Assembly: GCA_025642075.2 (NCBI GenBank)
Contig: JAODUO010000620.1
Location: forward strand, 53,501-117,500
Source of the DNA: Ridgeia piscesae
Taxonomy: Eukaryota > Annelida > Polychaeta > Sabellida > Siboglinidae
Length of the DNA: 64,000 nucleotides
Direction of reading: 5' to 3'
In this document: positions 48,627 through 60,433 of the stretch, one piece after another
Layout of the letters: every line of letters begins with the position of its first letter
Position numbering within the stretch: position 1 is the stretch's first letter
Program-made: the position numbers and the translations under genes
The notes under the pieces: generated by a model
Databases searched by the model: none
What the model saw: only the letters and a program-made list of their open reading frames with translations
What the model was told of the DNA's origin: nothing

Positions 48627-48907
48627 TAATTTTATGCCTACACAAGACATGGGCGATGGTCCTTATACATTTCGACACGCTCATGCTTTGAGGTTGTACG
48701 TGTCCGTCACCGTTAACATTTTCAACATATTTTTTTAATGATATATCAGGATCCGAACACATCATGTACCTAAATTCTGAACGTCGCCGCGGAAAATGCA
48801 GGACCCCCCCCCCCACCGTCTTAGGCTTGGCGTCTTTTGATGTCGTGTTGAACTGTTTTTATACACCCAATTGCAGGTTTATCCCCTCCTGGCGTTGCAC
48901 CACTCCC

Positions 48908-49690
48908 TGGAAAGTGTAAGTGCCTCCACACAGGACATGGGAATGAAGATGCACAATATACACTGGGTGGTACTGTACTAAATACTATCTTAAAGGAAAA
49001 GGACTTAGGGTTAACTGTTAGTACTGACATGAAGGTATCAGAGCAGTGTGGAATTGCAGCAGCGAAGGGAAACCAAACTCTAGGATTAATTAGGCGAAAT
49101 ATAGTGTACAAAGAAAAAGAACTAATAATGCCGCTGTATAAAACAATAGTTAGGCCTCACTTAGAATATTGTATACAAACATGGAGGCCATATCGCAAGA
49201 AGGATATTGATATGCTAGAAAGAGTACAAAGGAGAGCAACCAAAATGATACCAAAACTCAGGAATATTAGTTATGAAATGCGTCTAAAAGAATGTGGTTT
49301 AACAACACTAGAAACCAGAAGATTGAGAGGAGATCAGATTGAGGTGTTTAAAATATTGAATGGGTATGAAAATATTGACAGAAATATTTTTTTCACAGTC
49401 AAGGAAGAGAGAAGGACTAGAGGACATGGAGTTACATCGGCAAAGAAGCAGTGTAGACTATATATTAGAACATTTTCATTTTCACAAAGAACAGTAAACG
49501 AATGGAACAGATTATCAGCTGATTGTGTAGGTGCTAGTAGTGTTAATATATTTAAAAATAAAATCGACATATACCTAAGACGGGCGGGGTATACTTAGAT
49601 AGATAGGTTACACTTTCGATAAGCCAAATGGCTTCCTAGTCCACCTGCCATCTAGAGTTGAATCTCTAGGTGATAATCTCGTTAAATCTC
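48908..49690 (+). mobile_element. 5'-truncated CR1-like LINE, + orientation
   Basis: Starts abruptly at GGAAAGTGTAAG and ends after a 3' UTR reading CTAGAGTTGAATCTCTAGG and TCGTTAAATCTC. The 3' UTR and coding part match the reverse complement of the LINE at 51406-53558. The element carries a short inverted repeat (CTAGAGTT...AATCTCTAG) near its 3' end and a 10-bp GTTAAATCTT tail repeat, clearer in the other copy. Confidence 0.85.
49029..49598 (+). pseudogene. 3' end of CR1-like LINE ORF2 (RT C-terminal part)
   Basis: 189 codons from MKVSEQCGIAAAKGNQ through LYKTIVRPHLEYCIQTW, MLERVQRRATKMIPKLRN and RRLRGDQIEVFKILNGYE to a stop at 49596-49598. These are the thumb and C-terminal motifs of CR1-group reverse transcriptases. 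The catalytic RT part is absent because the copy is 5'-truncated at about 48908, where the frame starts inside KCKYLHTGHGNED. Confidence 0.85.
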
Positions 49691-49698
49691 ACACACCG

Positions 49699-49765
49699 CG
49701 CGCGCACACACACACACACGCACGCACACACGCACGCACGCACGCACACACACACGGACACACAC
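49699..49765. repeat. (CA/CG)n microsatellite
   Basis: Mixed CACACG/CACGCACG run directly after the 3' end of the + LINE fragment. Confidence 0.85.
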
Positions 49766-49783
49766 GGACATCGAGATAGACGC

Positions 49784-50478
<695 letters not shown>

Positions 50479-50975
50479 TGACTGTGGTCAGACATCGGTA
50501 GACTAAAGGAATTCGAGATTGCATCAGCTCATTCAGCTGCAGACTAAGCCTACACGTTGGTGCATTTTACTACTCAGTCAATGGGACACGGAACGGTCCC
50601 TTCTAGGCGACTTCTGCAATTCCTAGAATACAAAATTAAATTTTCTGTGCTTGTCCATATCACATCGCTGGGGCATAATTGTAATATGATAAACTAGCCG
50701 ATGTGTATATACTGTGCAATTAAGTACATGTATACAAGTGTTGCGGAGAATGTAGATACGTAAATCATTGGTATTTCGAAGAAAACTGACACGTTCATTG
50801 CCTCATATGAACCCACGTCATGTTAGCATCAGTTACCCAAACTCCGTCAGATGGCACCACCATTTGTCACTCAGACCCAAAATGGTGTGTGCGTGCGCGT
50901 GTGTACATGTGCACGGGCGCAAACGGTGTGCATACTATACTGGTGAGTGCACGGTTCAGTGAGTGGGTGAGTGAA

Positions 50976-51111
<136 letters not shown>

Positions 51112-51305
51112 TGAGTGCATGGGTGGATGAGTGAGTGAGTGAGTGATCGAGTAGGCAGATGGGTGCGTGCGTTTTGTGTATACAGATGTTTTGACGTACT
51201 CGCGGGTAGTAGTCTACATGGGATACCAGTCTCCCAGATAGCATACAAAACATGCAAAACAGGTTCTAGATACTGTTGCGCACTGCAATAAACAGGCACC
51301 ACGTA

Positions 51306-51405
51306 GGCGCCCACAGACGTACGACCTGGAACATTACTGGTAGCACTTACAAGAAAGACGCCGAGAGCACGGCAAGAGTCAAGACTGGTAACGTGCCTAC
51401 AACCA
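51306..51405 (+). repeat. Left half of a host repeat interrupted by the LINE
   Basis: GACCTGGAACATTACTGG through GACTGGTAACGTGCCTACAACCA matches 63767-63850 closely. The match stops exactly where the LINE's 3' tail begins. Confidence 0.75.
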
Positions 51406-51662
51406 ATTTAACAAGATTTAACAAGATTGCCACCTAGAGATTCAACTCTAGATGGCAGGTGGACTAGGAAGCCATTTGGCTTATCGAGAGTCCAACCTAT
51501 CTATCTAAGTATACCCCGCCCTTCTTAGGTATATGTCGATTTTATTTTTAAATATATTAACACTACTAGCACCTACACAATCAGCTGATAATCTGTTCCA
51601 TTCGTTTACTGTTCTTTGTGAAAACGAAAATTTTCTAATATCTAGTCTACACTGCTTCTTTG

Positions 51663-52547
51663 CTAATGTAACTCCATGTCCTCTAGTCCTTCTCTCTTCC
51701 TTGACTGTGAAAAAATATTTCTGTCAATATTTTCATATCCATTCAATATTTTAAACACCTCAATCTGATCTCCTCTCAATCTTCTGGTTTCTAGTGTTGT
51801 TAAGCCACATTCTTTTAGATGCATTTCATAACTAATATTCCTGAGTTTTGGTATCATTTTGGTTGCTCTCCTTTGTACTCTTTCTAGCATATCAATATCC
51901 TTCTTGCGATATGGCCTCCATGCTTGTATACAATATTCTAAGTGAGGCCTAACTATTGTTTTATACAGCAGTATTATTAGTTCTTTTTCTTTGTACACTA
52001 TATTTCGCCTAATTAATCCAAGAATTTGGTTTCCCTTCGCTGCTGCAATTCCACACTGCTCTGATACCTTCATGTCAGCACTAATAGTTAACCCTAAGTC
52101 CTTTTCCTTTAAGGTAGTGTTTAGTACAGTATCACCCATTGTATATTGTGCATCTTCATTCCCATGTCCTGTGTGAAGGTACTTACACTTTCCAAAATTA
52201 AACAGCATTTGCCACTTCTCAGACCATTCTATCAACTTATTAAGATCATCTTGTAACTGCTGTCTATCTGCATCACTTTTAATTTTCCTGAACACTTTTG
52301 TGTCGTCCGCAAACTTCAACACATTGCTTGTTATGTCATAATCCAAATCATTGATATATATTAAGAATAAAATAGGTCCCAGTACTGATCCCTGCGGTAC
52401 TCCACTCAAAACCGCTTTCCAGTTTGAAACCTCCCCATCAACTACTACTCTTTGTCTTCTACCAATAAGCCATTTTTCTATCCAGTTGATCATTCCATTT
52501 CTTATGCCATGGGCCTTTAGTTTAAGTAGTAGTCTTTGGTGTGGCAC
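51663..52547 (-). pseudogene. LINE reverse transcriptase palm and C-terminal fragment
   Basis: 294-codon open segment inside the LINE. It holds the RT motifs SGVPQGSVLGP and YINDLD and the catalytic FADD, then GHGNEDAQYTMGDTVLN and the CR1 C-terminal motif block, and ends out of frame (SRKREGLEDMELH) after a frameshift relative to the + copy. Confidence 0.88.
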
Positions 52548-52661
52548 TTTGTCAAAGGCTTTTTAAAAATCCAAATTGATTATATCTACTGGTGATCCCT
52601 CATCTACCCACTTTGTGACATCTTCCAAAAAACATAACATATTTGTTAAGCATGACCTCGC

Positions 52662-52976
52662 TTATAAAAACCCATGTTGAGATGGGTTTATCAATTTATT
52701 TTTAACAAGAAAATCAACCAGGTGATCTTTAATTAGTCTTTCTAATAGTTTGCAAATCACCGATGTTAAACACACTGGTCTATAGTTCTCTGACTTGTTT
52801 CTCGAACCTTTTTTAAATAATGGTATAATGTTTGCTTCTTTCCATTCTAACGGAACTATTCCCTCCTCTAATGACAAATTGAACACTGTTGCAAGCGGTA
52901 TGCTGATTTGTTCTACAATTTCCAATAGTAATTTGGGAGGAATCCCATCCACTCCAGGCGATTTATTATCCTTCAT
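52662..52976 (-). pseudogene. LINE reverse transcriptase finger fragment
   Basis: 104 codons with KDNKSPGVDGIPPKLLLEI, EEGIVPLEWKEANIIPLFKK and VICKLLERLIKDHLVDF: RT motifs 0-2 of the same LINE, separated from the palm fragment by a frameshift. Confidence 0.85.
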
Positions 52977-52990
52977 ATTATCATATTATT

Positions 52991-53386
52991 TCATATTTTC
53001 ATAGCTACCATTGTTGGGGTTACAATTAGTTGTCCTAAATAGTCAAACTCTCTCCCTTCGAACTTAGTCTCAAGTACTGGTAATATACTAATATCTTCCC
53101 TGGTAAACACCGAACTAAAGTACTCATTTAGGTTTTCTGCCATTAAGAATCCCTCTGTTATTATGTTTCCATCACTACCTTCTAGAGGACCGACCTTATC
53201 CTGAACTTTCTGTTTACTTCGAACATACGCATAAAAACTCTTGCTGTCATGTTTTATATTAAAAGCAATTTTTTGTTCGTAGCTTCTCTTTGAATTTCTA
53301 ATTTCAGCTGTAGCTTGATTAAGTGCTTCTTTATAAATGCTATAGTCTTCTTCACTTCCGGTATGTCTATATGTCTTCCACATCAT
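52991..53386 (-). pseudogene. LINE endonuclease-RT linker fragment
   Basis: 131 codons between endonuclease and RT (EDYSIYKEALNQATAEIRNS, FYAYVRSKQKVQDKVGPL, LNEYFSSVFTRED). The frame continues degenerately upstream to about 53555 (KHLSKEAIRKIKYKQM), where the element stops. Confidence 0.8.
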
Positions 53387-53558
53387 TTGCTTGTACTTGA
53401 TTTTTCTAATGGCTTCCTTCGATAAGTGTTTCTTCTTTGACTGTTTCCCCTGTTTTTTTCAAGGGGACAAATTTGTCAACGACGCAGTCAAGTTCACTCT
53501 TTAAAATATTCCATCATTCTGTTGCTGTCTTATTCTTCAGTGTGTTATTCCAGTTAAC

Positions 53559-53620
53559 CGGTTCAAAGAAGAGAGGGCACACAAAAGCTGAGAACATGTC
53601 AAAAACATCGAAGGAAGACA
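53559..53620 (+). repeat. Right half of the interrupted host repeat
   Basis: GGTTCAAAGAAGAGAGGGC, ACACAAAAGCTGAGAACATG and GAAGGAAGAC match 63851-63916, resuming right after the LINE's truncated 5' end. Confidence 0.75.
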
Positions 53621-53659
53621 TTAAGATACAAACTTAATAAAACTTGAACATTAAATTAT

Positions 53660-54440
53660 TACTCCCTCCCTCCCTGCCTCCCTTCCTGCCTCCCTCCCTG
53701 CCTCCCTTCCTGCCTCCCTCCCTGCCTCCCTGCCTCCCTGCCTCCCTTTCTCTCCCTATCCCTCTCCCTCTCCCTCTCCCTCTCCCTCTCCCTCTCCCTC
53801 TCCCTCTCCCTCTCCCCTCTCCCTCTCTCCCTCTCCCTCTCCCTCTCCCTCTCCCTCCCCCTCCCCCTCCCCCTCCCCCTCCCCCTCCCCCTCTCTGTCT
53901 CTCGCTCTCTGTCTCTGTCTCTGTCTCTCGCTCTCTGCCTCTGTCTCTCGCTCTCTGTCTGTCGGTCTCTGTCTCTCGCTCTCTGTCTCTCGCTCTCTGT
54001 CTCACGCTCTCTGACTCTCGTTTTCTGTCTCTCGCTCTCTGTCTCTCGCTCTCTATCTCTCGCTCTCTGTCTATCTGTCTCTCGCTCTCTGTCTCTCGCT
54101 CTCTGTCTCTCGCTCTCTGTCTCTCGCTCTCTGTTCTCTCTGTCGGTCTCCGTCTCTCGCTCTCTGTCTCTCGCTCTCTGTCTCTCGCTCTCTGTCTCTC
54201 ACTCTCTCTCACTCTCTGACTCTCGCTCTCTCTCGCTCTCTCTCTCGCTCCCTCGCATCTCTCTCTCTCTCTCGCTCTCTCGCTCTCTCTCCTTCCTTCC
54301 CTCCCCCTCCCTCTCTCCCTCACCCGTCCCTCTCTTCCTACCTCTATCCCTTCCTATACCTCCCTTCCTACCTCCCTGCCTTCTTCCCTCCCTCCTTCCC
54401 TCCCTCTTCCTCCGATCCTCCCTCCTCTGTCTCTGCGTCA
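53660..54440. repeat. 780-bp polypyrimidine tract
   Basis: Nearly pure C/T on the + strand: CCTCCCTG blocks, then (CTCCCT)n, (CCCCCT)n, (CTCGCTCTCTGTCT)n and CCTTCC blocks. It starts right after the interrupted host repeat. The Arg/Glu-rich frame on the - strand is a by-product. Confidence 0.95.
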
Positions 54441-55253
54441 CACTATATCTATCCCATTTTCCTTATTTTTCCCACTCTTCTCTGCTCGTCTACACCCCTC
54501 TTCCTCCACGTTTTCGCCCGCCACTCGTCTTTTTACCCATTCTCTCATTCTCATTAAGTCGCACATGAATTCGGTCATGGCTATTTGCACATATGCACAC
54601 GAACGTCGAAGCTATTTATGCCATACAAAGCAATTGTGTAATACCTGCCATGCTTCATTGACATTATCACAGTTTAACACAGACAATGCAATCCGTCAAT
54701 TGGCGTAGGACATTCTTGGCACAGCTTGCGGCCTCCTAATGGTTTTGCTGCTACGGCAGAACGCAGGGGTTGACAACATGTAACTTCACCATATCGGTGA
54801 CTTGCACAGTTGCACGTGACATTTATTTCTATTAACAAATGATTGAAGGGTGCAGCGACCAATAGCATGGAATCGTTGGGGTCAAAATATAGTTCTCCAC
54901 GTTAACAGTGCAAGGCCAACTTCATATGTTTCTTAGTTTGTTCGATTGGGGTCGAGTCCCGCAGACGATGCACGTTTGACGCTCAATGTAGTGTGACAGT
55001 TGATCTCAACTAAGCTGTACACATGGTGCAGTTTAAGATGTCAGCAGACACTAGGATATCAATAGATGCCGAAACACAACGACGACGGGCACAGATTCGA
55101 CGATGCAATTACTCGAAGGTATGAACGTTTATGGTGGGAAGACAACTAATGCTCGTACGTTCCATTATTGTTATATAATCATATTCGTGATTCAATGCAT
55201 GTTTCTGTTGTAATCCCCTCTACCATAGTTTTACCTTTAACAGCATCACACAA

Positions 55254-55443
55254 TTACAATGTGTTCAGAATTGCTTAGCAAGGATTGCGACTAGGTCTCC
55301 ATGTTTTATTCGTTATATGCGGCTTCTAAAGTCATTGCATTGTCTCCCTGTCCGATATCGTATTATCTTTAAGATCTTTAAATTCATTGCTTACTCCGAT
55401 GAGAAAGGTTGCCTAGCTTCGATCATTTCTAGTTTTTGTCCCT
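55254..55443 (+). pseudogene. Remnant of a non-LTR reverse transcriptase C-terminus
   Basis: A frame without Met reads LQCVQNCLARIATRS, then MRLLKSLHCLPVRYRIIFKI and FKFIAYSDEKG-like sequence to TAA. QxVQNxxAR and LKSLHWLPVRYRIxFKI are typical of the region after the RT domain in many animal LINEs. It comes from a different LINE family than the 49-53 kb copies. Confidence 0.7.
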
Positions 55444-55472
55444 AAAGTCAATACCATTGTTGGGACAAGTGC

Positions 55473-56230
55473 TTTTGCCTGTTTAAGCTAACACGTATGT
55501 GGAAAACAAAATTATGATCACTATGCTGATTGGTGTCGATAATATCTTAAATAAAATAACTAAAGTTGTCTTAGTCTACATATGTTAATTATATGTTTAT
55601 TATTTTATGTTATGTATTCTTGTTTACCAATTTGAGTTATATGGAATTATACGAATTATGTATCAACATTTAAAAGTAATTCCTTGTTACATTTTATGGA
55701 CAAAATGGCAACGATGTGTGCGCCATCTTGGTTTCACGTCGCCTGTTATAAAACATACATATCCATAAATCTGAATGGATGAATAATTATAGATACATAT
55801 GTTAACGTGTTTAGTGTATCATATGATATAATATAACATATAAACGACGTTTTGCCTGTTTAAGCCAACACGCATGTGGAAAACAAAATTACGATCACTG
55901 CTGATTGGTGTCGATAATATCTTTAATAAAATAACTAAAGTTGTCTTAGTCTACATATGTTAATTATATGTTTATTATTTTATGTTATGTATTCTTGTTT
56001 ACAAATTTGAGTTATATGGAATTATACGAATTATGTATCAACATTTTAAAGTAATTCCTTGTTACATTTTATGAAGGACAAAATGGCGACGATGTGTGCG
56101 CCATCTTGGTTTCACGTCGCCTATTGTAAAACATACCTATCCATAACTGTGCATGGATGAATAATTATAGTTTAACATGTTAGCATGTTTAATGTATCAT
56201 ATGATATAATATAACATATAAACGATGTTT
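55473..56230. repeat. 377-bp direct tandem duplication
   Basis: TTTTGCCTGTTTAAGC begins both copies (55473 and 55850). They are near-identical, including ATGTGTGCGCCATCTTGG and ATCATATGATATAATATAAC, differing by scattered substitutions and a few small indels. No coding content recognised. Confidence 0.92.
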
Positions 56231-57814
56231 TAACGCCATTCTACAATACAAATAACTTCACTGGAAATAGTTATATCAGTTTAAGTTAAGACAAGTTGAC
56301 ACCACAATCTCGCCAGTCAAACACTATATGGTATATAAGGAAAGGAAATTGCTACTATAATTGTAACTGATGTGTATTCGATGCCTCGTGGCAAAGGGTG
56401 TATCACGTGATGCTCGCAATATGGAGGGTCACATCCGGCAATGGAACGCCGGGCTTAGGGGCAGATACTACCCTCCCTTTCTCGTAGCACATTGGTCAGT
56501 TGTGAGTGTTGAAGGTCGTGACATTTCTCGCCAGGGGAACGTTGTAAGGAGCAACCAAAGCGGAGTCCCGAGCCCAAGTAGATACATTAGATACTGTACT
56601 ATGTACTGGTGTACTATAGGCAGAATGTTCCCAGTGTCTCCCACTTCCGGATACCCTCTTTTTATATTATATAAATATTATAAATTACATGATTTTATCT
56701 TTAAAAAATTCTGTTTTCACGATAAACTTTAATTAATTCGTTCTACGTTTTGTTTGTGGAAAATATATTATTGAAAGATATAAAAATGCTTGAACCTGTA
56801 ATAAATAGTAGTTACTGCTTAACTATATCTTGGAGGACTTTCATGTACGCTTTAAAATACATCTATGTATTGATGGATTTTTATTTTGCTTTTGTTCATT
56901 ATATTTTAATAACTATTAGAAGGCCACATGGCACAGAGACACTGAACAAGAAAAAAGGATATGACCAGGCCAGACCAGGAGAATATGGCCACAAACAGAA
57001 ACCTTGAACAGGAGAAATGAGCAAAGTAAATAAGAATTGTTACTTGACTGCAGTGCCACCAACAGTGTCCCTCTTGCGAAGACACTAATTTGAACAAGTC
57101 TACGTCAGTCCTATTATAAAGTTACATTGCATTAGTCAATAAAGCAATGTCATAACTATTTTACACACACACATACCCCACATAAAACCTAATATGTATT
57201 AAATGACACATACCCTATTCATATTTAGGATATCATTAGACATACAGAGGATAATCAACTAGAGAAAATGCTGTATATTGTTAGGCAATGCAAAATGTAC
57301 TGTTGTAATAACCACCATTAAAAACTCGTGCTTGTGGGAAACAACTGTACTGGTTTTGTAATTTGTCACTTTTTCAGGTAGAAACAATCGTTCAAATAGG
57401 GTGTTTGACAGCCATGGTGACGGATGTTTCCACAAAAGAAGAGTTCAAAACTAAATTAGCAGTGTTATCCAGAAAAGTGCATTTGTGCATACTTGTTTTT
57501 AGATTTTTTATAATTATGTATTCCTGTCAGATGATATAAATTAAAATACAATTGTGACTGATTGCATTTAGAATACTGTGTCGTAATGCAAATGCATTGT
57601 CAGTTGTTTGTCTAACCATTTTGTTCACTTGGATAGTTTAGCGTTATATCGATTCAGTGTTGTGTGTGGCAGGTTCACACTCTGCTGGTGTTCCTTATGC
57701 AAACATTACATGTTGTGTGCACACGCATTGATTCTATTGAATAGTTTTTAGATAATAATTATAACCATGGTTTATTATATACCAGTACACCATGTGATTG
57801 TTCAACTCTTGCAG
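56231..57814. other. Stretch without a supported gene
   Basis: A 120-codon + frame at 56370-56732 has no recognisable domain. At 57378 an acceptor TTTTTCAG precedes VETIVQIGCL, then ATG in perfect Kozak context starting MVTDVSTKEEFKTKLA, which resembles a thioredoxin N-terminus but has no following exon that I found. Confidence 0.35.
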
Positions 57815-58030
<216 letters not shown>

Positions 58031-58173
58031 ACATAACTTCAAAAAGTATGTGGAACATGCATGCACACAGTGTTTATGATAACATACATTGTCATTCAGC
58101 CATTCCCATGGCAGAAGTGTGCGCAAATCTTTCTACGTCATGGTGATTCCACCAGCTGTCACCTTAGACGGAA

Positions 58174-59937
58174 GAGACAGTGGGGTATGAGAAGACAGTG
58201 GGGTATGAGAAGACAGTGGGGTAGGAGAAGACAGAGGAGTAGGAGAAGACAGTGGGGTATGAGAAGACAGTGGGATAGGAAAATACAGTAGGGTAGGAGA
58301 GGACAGTGGGGTATGAGAAGACAGTGGGGTAGGAGAGAACAGTGGAGTATGAGAAGACAGTGGGGTAGGAGAGGACAGTGGGGTAGGAGAAGACAGTGGG
58401 GTTGGAGAAGACAGTGGGGTTGGAGAAGACAGTGGGGTAGGAGAGGACAGTGGGGTAGGAGAAGACAGTGGGGTAGGAGAAGACAGTGGGGTAGGAGAAG
58501 ACAGTGGGGTAGGAGAAGACAGTGGGGTAGGAGAAGACAGTGGGGTAGGAGGAGACAGTGGGGTAGGAGAAGACAGTGGGGTAGGAGAAGACAGTGGGGT
58601 AGGAGAGGACAATGGGGTAGGAGAGAAGACAGTGGGGTAGGAGAGGACAGTGGGTTAGGAGAAGACAGTGGGGTAGGAGAAGACAGTGGGGTAGGAGAAG
58701 ACAGTGGGGTAGGAGAAGACAGTGGGGTAGGAGAAGACAGTGGGGTAGGAGAAGACAGTGGGGTAGGAGAAGACAGTGGGGTATGAGACGACAGTGGGGT
58801 AGAAGAAGACAGTCGAGTAGGAGAGGACAGTGGGGTAGGAGAGGACAGTGGAGTAGGAGAAGACAGTGGGGTAGGAGAGGACTGTGTGGTACGAGAGGAC
58901 AGTGGAGTAGGAGAAGACAGTGGGGTAGGAGAAGTCAGTGGGGTAGGAGAGGACAGTGGGGTAGGAGGAGACAGTAGGGTAGGAGGACAGTGGGGTATGA
59001 GAAGACAGTGGGGTATGAGAAGACAGTGGGGTAGGAGAGGACAGTGGGGTAGGAGAGGACAATGGGTTAGGAGAAGACAGGGGGGTAGGAGAGGACAGTG
59101 GGGTAGGAGAGGATAGTGGGGTAGGAGAAGACAGTGGGGTATGAGAAGACAGTGGGGTATGAGAAGACAGTGGGGTAGGAGAGGACAGTGGGGTAGGAGA
59201 GGACAATGGGTTAGGAGAAGACAGTGGGCTAGGAGAGGATAGTGGGGTAGGAGAAGACAGTGGGGTAGTGGGGTATGAGAAGACAGTGGGGTAGGAGAAG
59301 ACAGTGGGGTAGGAGAAGACAGTGGGGTATGAGAAGACAGTGGGGTATGAGAAGACAGTGGGGTAGGAGAAGACAGTGGGGTAGGAGAAGACAGTGGGGT
59401 AGGAGAAGACCGTGGCGTAGGAGAAGACAGTGGGTTAGGAGAAGACAGTGGGGTAGGAGAGGACAGTGGGGTATGAGACGACAGTGGGCTAGAAGAAGAC
59501 TGTCGAGTAGGAGAGGACAGTGGGGTAGGAGAGGACAGTGGAGTAGGAGAAGACAGTGGGGTAGGAGAGGACTATGGAGTACGAGAGGACAGTGGAGTAG
59601 GAGAAGACAGTGGGGTAGGAGAAGACAGTGGGATAGGAGAGGACAGTGGGGTATGAGAAGACAGTGGGGTAGGAGAGGACAGTGGGGTATGAGAAGACAG
59701 TGGGTTAGGAGAAGACAGTGGGGTAGGAGAGGACAGTGGGGTAGGAGAGGATAGTGGGGTAGGAGAAGACAGTGGGGTAGTGGGGTAGGAGAAGACAGTG
59801 GGGTAGGAGAAGACAGTGGGGTAGGAGAGGACAGTGGAGTAGGAGAGGACAAGGGGTAGGAGAAGACAGTGGGGTAGGAGAAGACAGTGGGGTACGAGCA
59901 GACAGTGGAGTAGGAGAAGACAGTGGGGTAGGAAGGT
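58174..59937. repeat. 18-bp minisatellite, about 98 copies
   Basis: Unit GACAGTGGGGTAGGAGAA, with AGGAGAGG and ATGAGAAG variants in higher-order patches. Because 18 is divisible by three, long frames stay open on both strands (RRQWG-type on +, SSPTPL-type on -); these are not genes. Confidence 0.95.
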
Positions 59938-60433
59938 GAGGTGTGTGGTAGGATTTCAGCTGGTCATAGGCCACCTTTGTCATTAATATCATGCCAGCTG
60001 TTTTTGCCAGTGTCACCTGGTAGTTTGGCCCGATATTTCTGATCCTGATGATAAGGAACATATTATCAGGAATATTATTATTATCTCACAGTAATCCAAT
60101 CCACAATATCATCACCATCTTGCGATGACTAAGTTTACCTCCAATGATCAATGTTTGTCATTGCATTTATCAGAAAACTCCTAGTAAGTAATATGTGATG
60201 CTTGAAGAAATCCAATTAAAATGTGAATAAGTATGTTGTTAGTTAGCCAATTTATGATTCAGCAGCAATGTTGTCTCATGCATCTTGTTTCTAATTAGTG
60301 CTGTCTTGTCCCAATCTATAATGTTCACACATCTAGTTCAGTTCTTATTAAAAAAAGTAAGTAAGACACGTGAAACATTTGTCAAATTTATTGAGGATAA
60401 GTTTAAATTGAGGCAAATAATTAATTTTTTTAC
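59938..60433. other. Non-coding spacer
   Basis: AT-rich sequence between the 18-bp array and the integrase pseudogene; I see no feature in it. Confidence 0.4.

Larger units (their letters stand above)
51406..53558 (-). mobile_element. CR1-like LINE, - orientation, 5'-truncated
   Basis: On the - strand the order is linker (NQATAEIRNSKRSYEQK, YAYVRSKQ), RT fingers (KSPGVDGIPPKLL, NIIPLFKKGSRNKSENYRP), palm (SGVPQGSVLGPILFLIYIND, KFADDTKVF) and C-terminal region. The endonuclease domain is missing, so the copy is 5'-truncated near 53558. Frameshifts near 52550-52660 and 51705 break the ORF. The 3' tail has tandem GTTAAATCTT units at 51406-51430. Its insertion boundaries are fixed by an uninterrupted paralogue of the host repeat at 63767-63916. 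Confidence 0.88.

Noticed and set aside
53634..54323. 229-codon Arg/Glu/Ser-rich frame
   Set aside because: Product of the polypyrimidine tract; no non-repetitive part.
54940..54970. tRNA-like B-box (GGGTCGAGTCCCGC)
   Set aside because: No A-box at the right distance and no cloverleaf pairing found.
55023..55118. Possible first exon MVQFKMSADTRISIDAETQ with donor GTATGA
   Set aside because: 32 codons, no homology and no partner exon; a GT after an open stretch is common by chance.
56370..56732. 120-codon + strand frame
   Set aside because: No recognisable domain, composition like surrounding DNA and no splice or promoter support.
58133..59852. Long SSPTPL and RRQWG frames
   Set aside because: Both strands are open because of the 18-bp period; a mutually exclusive pair with no start context or domain.
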